Assembly (NCBI GenBank): GCA_937883885.1
Contig: CAKZXL010000415.1
Coordinates: forward strand, 1-16,067
Direction: 5' to 3'
DNA from: an uncultured Aquincola sp.
Lineage (GTDB): Bacteria > Pseudomonadota > Gammaproteobacteria > Burkholderiales > Burkholderiaceae
DNA: 16,067 nt
A program made the translations under genes and the position numbers. Below, piece by piece: positions 8,514-14,999 of the stretch (position 1 is the first letter of the stretch; each line of letters opens with the position of its first letter). The notes beneath the pieces were generated by a model that saw only the letters and a program-made list of their open reading frames with translations, made no database searches and had not been told where the DNA came from.

Positions 8514-9407
8514 TCAGCTCTCCAGGGCGGGGGAAGGAAGCGTGAGGAGGCGGCGCCGGCCGCGCAGCACGGCCAGCGCCCCCAGACCGCTGCACCACAG
8601 CAGGGTGGTTGCGGGTTCAGGCACCGGCGCGAGGAAGTCGGTGCCGCTGGCGCCGATGGTGTTGAGCCCGGCCACCGAGGGCGCCAGGTGGTAGCCGGCC
8701 GAGTGGTAGAAGTCCACCTCGGCATGGCGGCCGATCAGCGCGCCGGCCTCGACATGGGTGTCGGCGAACAGCATGCCCTGGATGGACAGCGTGTGGCCCA
8801 CGGTGGTGGGCAGCGTCAGCGTGTACACGCCGGTGGCCTGCTCGGCCGCGTCCCACTTCAGGCTCACTTCCTGGCCGCTGCTGCTGTCGCGCAGGCGGGC
8901 TTCGGCCATGGCCACCGCATACAGGTTGGCGCCGCTCTCAAAGCTGGGGTGGCTGACCGTGCCGCTGAGCCTGACCACCAGCTGGTAGCTCACCGGCGTA
9001 CCCACGGCCAGGCCGGCGCCGCCCACCAGCACCTCGTCGTAGAAGCTGCCCTGCACCGTGGCATTGGCGCCGCCCAGCAACACCGTGGCGCCTTCGATGC
9101 AGCAGCGGGCGTAGTTGGATTCGGCGTAGGCCTTCAGCAGGCCGATGCGCCCCATGAACAGCGCCGTGGCGTTGCCGTGGTCCGCCGCGGCAACGCTGTC
9201 CAGCCGCTGCAGCGTGCCCGCGCCGGGCTGGTTCAAGAAGTTCAGGTTCTGGGCATCGGTGTCGGTGCTGCCGGGCGCAGGCAGAAAGCTCACGGTGCGG
9301 GCGTTGGCCGTGGCGGTGAGCTGGTAAGTGGCCTGGGCCGACAGCGGCAGCAGTGCCGCCAGCGCCAGGGCGGCGGCAGGGCGAAACAGGGTCGGGCCAA
9401 TGGACAT
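8514..9407 (-). CDS. PEP-CTERM sorting-domain protein (first of tandem pair)
   Basis: 297 residues. Signal peptide 1-26 (ends SAQA), secreted body, VPEP at 262-265, hydrophobic segment and RGRRR basic stop, so a textbook PEP-CTERM tag for exosortase processing. It shares with its downstream paralog GRIGLLKAYA, the double cysteine (Cys102-Cys103), HPSFESG, VSLKW and the FYHSAGY to VPEP region. Asn-rich glycosylation-like sites such as NATVQG are present, but that proves nothing. The start is well supported by AGGAG 6 nt upstream. It is the promoter-proximal gene of a two-gene unit and is divergent from the ECF sigma gene across about 150 bases. Likely role: an exported surface, matrix or biofilm-associated protein. 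The molecular function is not known. Confidence 0.87.
   Translation of the reverse strand: MSIGPTLFRPAAALALAALLPLSAQATYQLTATANARTVSFLPAPGSTDTDAQNLNFLNQPGAGTLQRLDSVAAADHGNATALFMGRIGLLKAYAESNYARCCIEGATVLLGGANATVQGSFYDEVLVGGAGLAVGTPVSYQLVVRLSGTVSHPSFESGANLYAVAMAEARLRDSSSGQEVSLKWDAAEQATGVYTLTLPTTVGHTLSIQGMLFADTHVEAGALIGRHAEVDFYHSAGYHLAPSVAGLNTIGASGTDFLAPVPEPATTLLWCSGLGALAVLRGRRRLLTLPSPALES
8518..8523 (-). promoter_or_regulatory. Shine-Dalgarno of the second PEP-CTERM gene
   Basis: GGAGAG on the minus strand lies 6 nt before ATG 8511 and inside the last codons of the upstream gene. It fixes the start at 8511 rather than the longer frame beginning at 8598, and implies translational coupling of the pair. 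Confidence 0.7.
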
Positions 9408-9559
9408 GGGGGGCTCCTATGACAGTGCAGGGCGGGCGTCGTCTCGACAATCGGTCATCTGCCCAGCCAACGGCGCCGGCCACGCCATCCGGACATGCCG
9501 TGCCCCAAAAAACATGGGGGGTGGCTGCGGCCGGCTCACCGCGTGCGAACATCAAATGC
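9408..9559. promoter_or_regulatory. Divergent intergenic region between PEP-CTERM pair and ECF sigma gene
   Basis: This 152-base segment must hold the start signals of the minus-strand PEP-CTERM unit, and probably those of the plus-strand sigma/kinase unit. No sigma-70 -35/-10 pair stands out on either strand. The only notable composition is an A6 run flanked by C and G runs at 9503-9521. The promoter consensus of this sigma group is not known to me, so no element is marked. Confidence 0.4.
9414..9418 (-). promoter_or_regulatory. Shine-Dalgarno of the first PEP-CTERM gene
   Basis: AGGAG on the minus strand, followed by six C residues and then ATG 9407. It is the strongest ribosome binding site seen in the window. 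Confidence 0.75.
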
Positions 9560-10123
9560 ATGCCGACGCCCGCTCCCCAGGACGCCCCCGATGCCAACGC
9601 CGACGACCAGCCGCCCGCCAGCTGGCAGGCGGCCTACCCCGAGCTGAAGAAGATCGCCCGCGCCCGCCTGCAGGCCGCCGGACCGGGCACGCCCGGGCTC
9701 AACACCACGGCCTTGGTGCACGAGAGCTTTCTGCGCCTGGCCGGCCGCGTCGACACGCTGCACTTCGACAGCCGCGGCCATTTCTATGCCTATGCCGCGC
9801 GGGTGATGCGCTCGGTCATCGTCGACCTGGTGCGCCAGCAGGCCACCGACCGGCGCGGCGGTGGCGCCGCCCATGTGACGCTGGACACCGTGCTGGCCGA
9901 CGGCCTGGCCGGGCCCGACGACGCGGAGGCGCTGCGGGTGGACGAGGCGCTGAGCACCCTGGCCACGGTGGAGCCGCGCCTGGCCCAGGTGGTGGAGATG
10001 CGCTACTTCGCCGGCATGGCCGATGCCGAGATCGCCCAGGTGCTGGGCCTGACCGACCGCACCGTGCGCCGCGACTGGGACAAGGCGCGGCTGCTGCTGC
10101 GCGCGATGTTGAGCCAGCCCTGA
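9560..10123 (+). CDS. ECF-type RNA polymerase sigma factor, Ser/Thr-kinase-associated group (TIGR02999/ECF43-like)
   Basis: 187 residues from ATG 9560. Region sigma-2 spans about 24-100 (LNTTALVHESFLRL, then GHFYAYAARVMRSVIVDLVR), and sigma-4 about 125-185 with an HTH at 152-177 (DAEIAQVLGLTDRTVRRDW). The acidic sigma-2.2 patch of ordinary ECFs (DAED before LVQE) reads Asn48-Thr-Thr-Ala51 before LVHE here. In the Vibrio EcfP/PknT system this kind of sigma is switched on by kinase phosphorylation of a Thr, and the adjacent kinase gene fits that model. There is no anti-sigma gene. The frame stays open back to 9353, but homology-like sequence starts only near Trp22, so ATG 9560 is preferred; GTG 9521 is an alternative. 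The Shine-Dalgarno is poor. The likely role is transcription of a small regulon, perhaps including the divergent PEP-CTERM genes. Confidence 0.9.
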   Translation: MPTPAPQDAPDANADDQPPASWQAAYPELKKIARARLQAAGPGTPGLNTTALVHESFLRLAGRVDTLHFDSRGHFYAYAARVMRSVIVDLVRQQATDRRGGGAAHVTLDTVLADGLAGPDDAEALRVDEALSTLATVEPRLAQVVEMRYFAGMADAEIAQVLGLTDRTVRRDWDKARLLLRAMLSQP

Positions 10124-10167
10124 TGTCCGCTTCGGCCTGCCTGCCCCGTTGGCCGCTGCAGCGATGA
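10123..10167 (+). CDS. 14-codon mini-ORF linking sigma and kinase genes
   Basis: A short frame (MSASACLPRWPLQR) starts at ATG 10123, overlapping the sigma stop as TGATG. It stops with TGA at 10165, overlapping the kinase start as ATGA. It exactly bridges the 40-base gap between the two genes, whose kinase start lacks a clear Shine-Dalgarno. The likely purpose, if real, is translational coupling by terminating and reinitiating ribosomes rather than a functional peptide. It may also be chance: no independent ribosome site is strong. Confidence 0.35.
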   Translation: MSASACLPRWPLQR

Positions 10168-13022
10168 CCGCCCTGCCCTGTCCGCCCGAACACTGGCCCG
10201 CGTTTTCGCGCCGGCTGGATGCCCTGCTGGCGCTGCCCGCCGACCAGCGCGCCGACGCGCTGCAAGCGCTCCCCGCTGAAGAGGCCGTGCTGCGCCCCTG
10301 GCTGGCCGCCGTGCTGGCCCGGCAGGCCGACGCGCTGGCCGACCACTACCTGAGCACGCCGCGCTGGGCACCGGTGGCCGATGACGCGCCGGCGCACCGC
10401 GCGGGCCGGCGCATCGGCCCCTGGCGGCTGCTGCGCGAGCTGGGCCGGGGCGGCATGGGCGTGGTGTGGCTGGCCGAGCGGGCCGACGGCGCCTACACCC
10501 GCCAGGTGGCGCTCAAGCTGCCCCACCTGCACCTGCTGGAAAACCTCAACGCGGCCGGCGTGCGCGCCCGCTTCGCCCGCGAGCGCGACATCCTGGCCGG
10601 GCTGGCGCACCCGCACATCGCACGCTTCTACGACGCCGGTGTCGCCGACGCTGCCGGCCCTGATGGCGAGGCCACTGCCGGCCAGCCCTGGCTGGCGCTG
10701 GAGGCGGTGGAAGGTCTGCCCATCACCGCCTGGTGCCAGCAGCGCGCGCTGCCGCTGGACGCCCGGCTGGCGCTGTTCGACCAGGTGGCCGACGCCGTGG
10801 CCCATGCCCACGGCCGGCTGGTAGCCCACCGCGACCTGAAGCCGGCCAACGTGCTGGTGACGGCCGATGGGCAGGTCAAGCTGCTGGACTTCGGCATCGC
10901 CAAACTGCTGCAGGCCGGTGACGGCGGCGACGCCACCGCCAACGCCGACAGCACCGCCCTGACCCGCGCCCAGGGTGTGCTGGCCACGCCGCGCTATGCC
11001 GCGCCCGAGCAGCTGGCCGGTGGTCCGGTGAGCGTGGCCACCGATGTCTACGCGCTGGGGCTGATGCTGTTCGAGCTGCTGACCGACCAGCCGGCCTTTG
11101 GTGCCGATGCCGCGGGCCGGCAGCACGCGGCCGGCCACGACGAGCCGCCGCAGCCCTCGCGCGTGGCTGCTACACCGGCGCTGCGCCGAGCGCTGGCCGG
11201 CGACCTGGATGCCATCGTCGCGCAGGCACTGCAGCCGGCGCCCGAGGCGCGCTACCCCTCGGTGGCGGCGCTGGCCGACGACCTGCGCCGACACCTCCAG
11301 CATTTGCCGCTGCGGGCGCGCCGGCTCAGCACAGGCCAGCGGCTGGCGCGCTATGTGCGCCGCCACCGGCTGCCGGTGGCGCTGGGCAGCGCCTTGGCCG
11401 CCGTGCTGGTGGTGGGCGTGGCCGGTGTGGCCTGGCAGGCCCATGAGGCGCGCGCCCAGGCCCGCCGTGCCGAGGCGGTGAAGGACTTTCTGCTGGGCGT
11501 GTTCAGCGCCGCCGACCCCCGTGTGGCCGGCGGCAAGCCCGATGGCCAGACCACCGCCAAGACCCTGCTCGACCGCAGCGCCGCCCGCATCGACGCGCAG
11601 TTCACCCACGACCCCGAGCTGCGCATCGAGCTGCTGCGCACCGCCGCCGACATCTACCGCGAGCTGGGCGAAGACGCCGCCTACGAAGCCCTGCAGCAGC
11701 GCCAGCTGGCCCTGGTGCTGCAGCACCACGGCCCGCTGCATCCCAACGTACTGGAAGGCCAGCTGGAAGCCGCCATGCGCGCCTACGGCCGTGGTGACCT
11801 GGCCGCCTGCCGCCAGCAGCTGGCGGTGGCCGACGAGGGCCTGCGCCGCGCCGGCCGCGACCGCGACCCGCTGCGCGCCCACTGGTGGACCACGCGCGGC
11901 ATCTGCCTGCGCGACCAGCCCGACCAGGCCGACGCCCGGCTGCAGGCCCTGAAGCGCGGCTCCACGCTGTCCGCCGAGGTGGAGCCCGGCGGCCGTGGCC
12001 ACGTCACGGCCCTGGCCGAGCTGGCCACCGAGCACAGCACCCAGGGCCGGCAGACCGAGGCCATCGCCACCAACCGCCAGGCCATCGCCATGGCCCAAGC
12101 GCTGCCGCAGCGCAACGAGGCCGAACTGCAGACGCTGTACGGCAACCTGGGCCTGGCCCTGCAGCAAAACGGCGACCTGGACGCCGCCGCCGCAGCCTAC
12201 GGCCAGGCCGCCGACATCGCCGAGCGCACCAGTGGCACCGATTTTTCGGTGGCCTGGCTGCCCCGCGCCAAGCATGCACGCACGCTGCACCTGGCCGGGC
12301 GGCGGGCCGAAGCAAAGCCGCTGTTCGACCGCCTGCTGGCGCAGATCGGCGAGCGCAGCGACCTGCCCGATGCCCACGTGGTGCGCGAGGACGCCGGTGA
12401 ACGCCTGGCCGCCGAGGGCCGCGCCGCGCAAGGGCTGCCCTTGCTGCTGCAGGCCCAGGCCGCCTACCGGCGCACCGCGCAGTACGACTTCGACCAACGC
12501 CGGGTGCAACGCCACATCGGCGACGCCCTGGCCCGCCTGGGCCGCCACGAAGAAGCCCTGGCCACGCTGCGCAGCGCCATGGCCGCCTTCGAGGCGGCCG
12601 ACCCGCCCGGCCGGCAGTCCACCGCGGCCTGCCGCGAGCGCCTGGGCCGGCTGCTGCTGGACATGGGCCGGCCCGAAGAAGCGCAGCAGCAACTGCAGCG
12701 CGTGGTCGACGAAGCCGCCGTCAAGACCTGGAGCCACGTGGCCCTGGCCCAGGCCGGCCTGGCCCGCGCTGCGCTGGCCCGTGGTGCCCTACCGGAAGCA
12801 CAAGCCCTGAGCCAGCAGGCCCTGGACACCTGGGACCGGCTGACCGGCTTTCGCGACGTGCGCATGCAGGCCTACCTGTGGCGCGTACGCGCCGCGGTGC
12901 TGGCTGCGGCCGGCGACATCCCCGGCGCCCAGGCCCTGCGCGACCGCGCCCTGGCCGCCGCCCGCCGCACTGATGCGCCGGACAGCCCGACGGTCTTGCA
13001 GCCGGGGGTGGTGGGGTTGTGA
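10164..13022 (+). CDS. Transmembrane Ser/Thr protein kinase with TPR-like C-terminal region
   Basis: 952 residues from ATG 10164. A helical N-terminal extension (about 6-60) is followed by a Hanks-type kinase domain, about 88-365. Its motifs are Gly loop GRGGMGVV (94-101), Lys118 in VALKLP, HRDLKPAN with Asp224, DFG 242-244, and TPRYAAPEQ as the P+1/APE region. All catalytic residues are present, so an active kinase is expected. TM is about 403-424, with basic residues on both sides. The C-terminal ~530 residues hold TPR-like helical pairs (clear around 616-690 and 786-840), probably periplasmic and sensory by analogy with PknS/PknT-type kinases. It directly follows the sigma gene, its likely substrate. 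A TTG at 10149 in frame is less likely than this ATG, which overlaps the mini-ORF stop. It converges on the hydrolase gene. Confidence 0.93.
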   Translation: MTALPCPPEHWPAFSRRLDALLALPADQRADALQALPAEEAVLRPWLAAVLARQADALADHYLSTPRWAPVADDAPAHRAGRRIGPWRLLRELGRGGMGVVWLAERADGAYTRQVALKLPHLHLLENLNAAGVRARFARERDILAGLAHPHIARFYDAGVADAAGPDGEATAGQPWLALEAVEGLPITAWCQQRALPLDARLALFDQVADAVAHAHGRLVAHRDLKPANVLVTADGQVKLLDFGIAKLLQAGDGGDATANADSTALTRAQGVLATPRYAAPEQLAGGPVSVATDVYALGLMLFELLTDQPAFGADAAGRQHAAGHDEPPQPSRVAATPALRRALAGDLDAIVAQALQPAPEARYPSVAALADDLRRHLQHLPLRARRLSTGQRLARYVRRHRLPVALGSALAAVLVVGVAGVAWQAHEARAQARRAEAVKDFLLGVFSAADPRVAGGKPDGQTTAKTLLDRSAARIDAQFTHDPELRIELLRTAADIYRELGEDAAYEALQQRQLALVLQHHGPLHPNVLEGQLEAAMRAYGRGDLAACRQQLAVADEGLRRAGRDRDPLRAHWWTTRGICLRDQPDQADARLQALKRGSTLSAEVEPGGRGHVTALAELATEHSTQGRQTEAIATNRQAIAMAQALPQRNEAELQTLYGNLGLALQQNGDLDAAAAAYGQAADIAERTSGTDFSVAWLPRAKHARTLHLAGRRAEAKPLFDRLLAQIGERSDLPDAHVVREDAGERLAAEGRAAQGLPLLLQAQAAYRRTAQYDFDQRRVQRHIGDALARLGRHEEALATLRSAMAAFEAADPPGRQSTAACRERLGRLLLDMGRPEEAQQQLQRVVDEAAVKTWSHVALAQAGLARAALARGALPEAQALSQQALDTWDRLTGFRDVRMQAYLWRVRAAVLAAAGDIPGAQALRDRALAAARRTDAPDSPTVLQPGVVGL

Positions 13023-13044
13023 GGGCCCACGCTCGTCGTGCCCG

Positions 13045-13701
13045 CTAAGAAGGCGAGGGTTCGGCGCTGCGGCCGACGCGCCGAATGATCTCGGTGGCGA
13101 CGCACTGGCTGGCGGGCAGCCAGGAGTGGAACACCGGCACCTCCAGCTGAGATTCGAACCAGGGTGCAGAGACTTCCGAGACCGAGACGATGCCGTCGTT
13201 GGGTTCGCCCCGGAACGGCGACTGCTTCCAGGTGATGCCTTTTGTGCCGATGATGGCGGTGGTCGGCGCATCGATGGCGCCGATGGCGGACATGCGTGCC
13301 GGCGACGCGAGCAGCTGCCCGCAGTCGCCTGTCGCGAGCCGGAAGACCAGGTTGCCAGACAGCCTTGAAGCCCAACGCGAAGCCGCGATGGGCGACCCCA
13401 GCAGGAACGCCCGCGTGGGCTGCTTGGCCTTGCACGCGGAGGGAGCCAGCGCGGCACGCAGCAATACGCCGCCCAACGAATGGCCGATCACGATGTAGTC
13501 CCCGCGATCGGCGATGTCGTTCAGCCGCACCGACAGACGCCGAACCACTGACGCGAAGTCCTCCACTGCGGCCGAATAGCCGAAGGTTTGGACCTGGATG
13601 CCCACGCGCCCGAGCTGCCGCAGCATCGGCCAGCCCGACAGGGGCGATCGGCCCATGCCGTGGACGAAGAGCGCGATCAAGCGTCTGCCCTCACCCCCCA
13701 T
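13045..13701 (-). CDS. Small alpha/beta hydrolase (lipase/PGAP1-like)
   Basis: 218 residues with no signal peptide, so probably cytoplasmic. FVHGMGRSP (12-20) is the oxyanion-side loop, GHSLGG carries nucleophile Ser75, NDGIVSV gives acid Asp169, and FHSWLP gives His192. The order and the DGIV...H spacing match the lipase/PGAP1-like branch of alpha/beta hydrolases. The triad is complete and the substrate unknown. ATG 13701 lies inside the last codons of the SHMT gene (11-nt overlap), so translation is likely coupled and it would be the last gene of a SulP-SHMT-hydrolase operon. GC is slightly lower than the SHMT gene. A lower-likelihood alternative is a general serine esterase with no link to the operon. 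Confidence 0.8.
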   Translation of the reverse strand: MGGEGRRLIALFVHGMGRSPLSGWPMLRQLGRVGIQVQTFGYSAAVEDFASVVRRLSVRLNDIADRGDYIVIGHSLGGVLLRAALAPSACKAKQPTRAFLLGSPIAASRWASRLSGNLVFRLATGDCGQLLASPARMSAIGAIDAPTTAIIGTKGITWKQSPFRGEPNDGIVSVSEVSAPWFESQLEVPVFHSWLPASQCVATEIIRRVGRSAEPSPS

Positions 13702-14977
13702 AAATCGGAAACCGCCGCGTCATCGCCCTCACCTGCTCGGCCACCGCCATTTCGGTCGCGGTGTTGTCGTGCGGCTTCGCGGCCAAGCCGGCCAGCACCT
13801 GCGCCACCCAGTCGCCCACCTGCTCGAACTCGGCGGTGCCGAAGCCGCGGGTGGTGCTGCCGCTGACGCCGAAGCGCAGGCCCGACATCACCTTGAGGTC
13901 GGCGGTGTCGGAGGGGATGGGGTTGGCATTGGCGATCAGGCCGGCGCGTTCCAGGCTGTGGGCGGCCGGGGCGCCGGTCAGGCCCTGCGGGCGCAGGTCG
14001 ACCAGCATCAGCGGGGTGTCGGTGCCGCCGCCCACCAGGTGGTGGCCGTGCTGCTGCAAGCGGGCGGCCAGCGCGCGGGCGTTGGCCAGCACGGCGGCGG
14101 CGTGGGCCTTGAACTCAGGCCGCAGCGCTTCGCCCAGCGCCACCGCCTTGCCCGCGACGATGTGCAGGAAAGGCGTGCCCTGCAGGCCCGGGAACACCGC
14201 GTTGTTGATGGGCTTGCTCAGCGCCTCGTCGTTCCACAGCACGATGGCGCCACGCGGCCCGCGCAGCGACTTGTAGGTGGTGGTGGTCACGATGTCGGCG
14301 TGCGGAAACGGGTCGGCATGCGCGCCGCCCGCCACCAGGCCGGCGAAGTGGGCCATGTCGACCAGCAGGCGCGCGCCGGCCGCATCGGCCGCGCGGCGGA
14401 AGGCCTCGAAGTCCAGCGCGCGGGCATAGGCCGAGCCACCGGCAATCACCAGCTTGGGCCGGTGGCGGCGGGCCAGGTCGATCACCTGGTCGTAGTCGAT
14501 CAGGCCGCTGTCCGGCTGCACGCCGTAGTTCACCACCTGGAACCAGCGGCCGCTGAAGTTGGCCGCCGCGCCATGGCTCAGGTGGCCGCCGGCATTGAGG
14601 TCCATCGCCAGGATGGTGTCGCCCGGCTGCGCCACCGCATGCAGCACCGCATGGTTGGCCTGGCTGCCCGAGTGCGGCTGCACATTGGCAAAGCGGCAGC
14701 CGAAGAGCTGGCAGGCCCGCTCGATGGCGGCGCGCTCCACCGCGTCCACATGGGCAGCGCCGGCGTGGTAGCGCTTGCCGGGGTAACCCTCCACCGTCTT
14801 GTTGGTGAGGATGGAGCCCTGCACCTCCAGCACCGCGCGGCTGACGATGTTCTCGGAGGCGATGAGTTCGATCACCTCCTGCTGGCGCCGCAGCTCCTGC
14901 GCAATGGCCTCGGCGATCAGCGGATCGGTCTGCGCCACGGGGGCATCGAAGTAGCCGGGGTGCACGGTGAGGCTCAT
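13691..14977 (-). CDS. Serine hydroxymethyltransferase family protein (GlyA-like paralog, altered active site)
   Basis: 428 residues (E. coli GlyA has 417), a PLP fold-type I enzyme, cytoplasmic. Conserved features: ELIASEN, EGYPGKRY with Glu63, GGHLSHG, LLVDMAHFAGLVA, PLP lysine Lys236 in TTTTYKSLRGPRG, and SGLR substrate-carboxylate Arg. Compared with E. coli GlyA recalled from memory, Tyr55 is Thr61, Tyr65 is His71, and His228 before the lysine is Tyr235. The usual PF-x-TSGIR-x-GTPA region is also changed to DLKVMSGLRFGVSGSTTRG. It therefore may not be the housekeeping enzyme: options include alpha-methylserine hydroxymethyltransferase or another aldolase-like activity. ATG 14977 is preferred over TTG 14980 because GGAG lies 7 nt upstream. 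It is 22 nt downstream of the SulP gene. Confidence 0.88.
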   Translation of the reverse strand: MSLTVHPGYFDAPVAQTDPLIAEAIAQELRRQQEVIELIASENIVSRAVLEVQGSILTNKTVEGYPGKRYHAGAAHVDAVERAAIERACQLFGCRFANVQPHSGSQANHAVLHAVAQPGDTILAMDLNAGGHLSHGAAANFSGRWFQVVNYGVQPDSGLIDYDQVIDLARRHRPKLVIAGGSAYARALDFEAFRRAADAAGARLLVDMAHFAGLVAGGAHADPFPHADIVTTTTYKSLRGPRGAIVLWNDEALSKPINNAVFPGLQGTPFLHIVAGKAVALGEALRPEFKAHAAAVLANARALAARLQQHGHHLVGGGTDTPLMLVDLRPQGLTGAPAAHSLERAGLIANANPIPSDTADLKVMSGLRFGVSGSTTRGFGTAEFEQVGDWVAQVLAGLAAKPHDNTATEMAVAEQVRAMTRRFPIYGG

Positions 14978-14984
14978 CAATCAA

Positions 14985-14988
14985 CTCC
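14985..14988 (-). promoter_or_regulatory. Shine-Dalgarno deciding the SHMT start
   Basis: GGAG on the minus strand is 7 nt before ATG 14977 and only 4 nt before the alternative TTG 14980. Spacing favours the ATG. Confidence 0.6.
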
Positions 14989-14999
14989 GTCAGTGAGAA

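Noticed and set aside
8512..8598. Longer start (8598) for the second PEP-CTERM gene
   Set aside because: It would put 29 Arg/Pro-rich residues in front of the signal peptide and overlap the upstream gene; ATG 8511 has a Shine-Dalgarno and a proper signal peptide.
9353..9559. 69-codon N-terminal extension of the sigma factor
   Set aside because: It would overlap the divergent PEP-CTERM gene and has no sigma-like sequence; the family-like part starts after ATG 9560.
9816..12737. 973-codon open frame on the minus strand across the sigma and kinase genes
   Set aside because: Composition is Gly/Gln/His/Ala/Arg-rich with no domain motifs. It is the antisense shadow of the GC-biased codon use of the kinase gene, which has complete kinase motifs on the plus strand.
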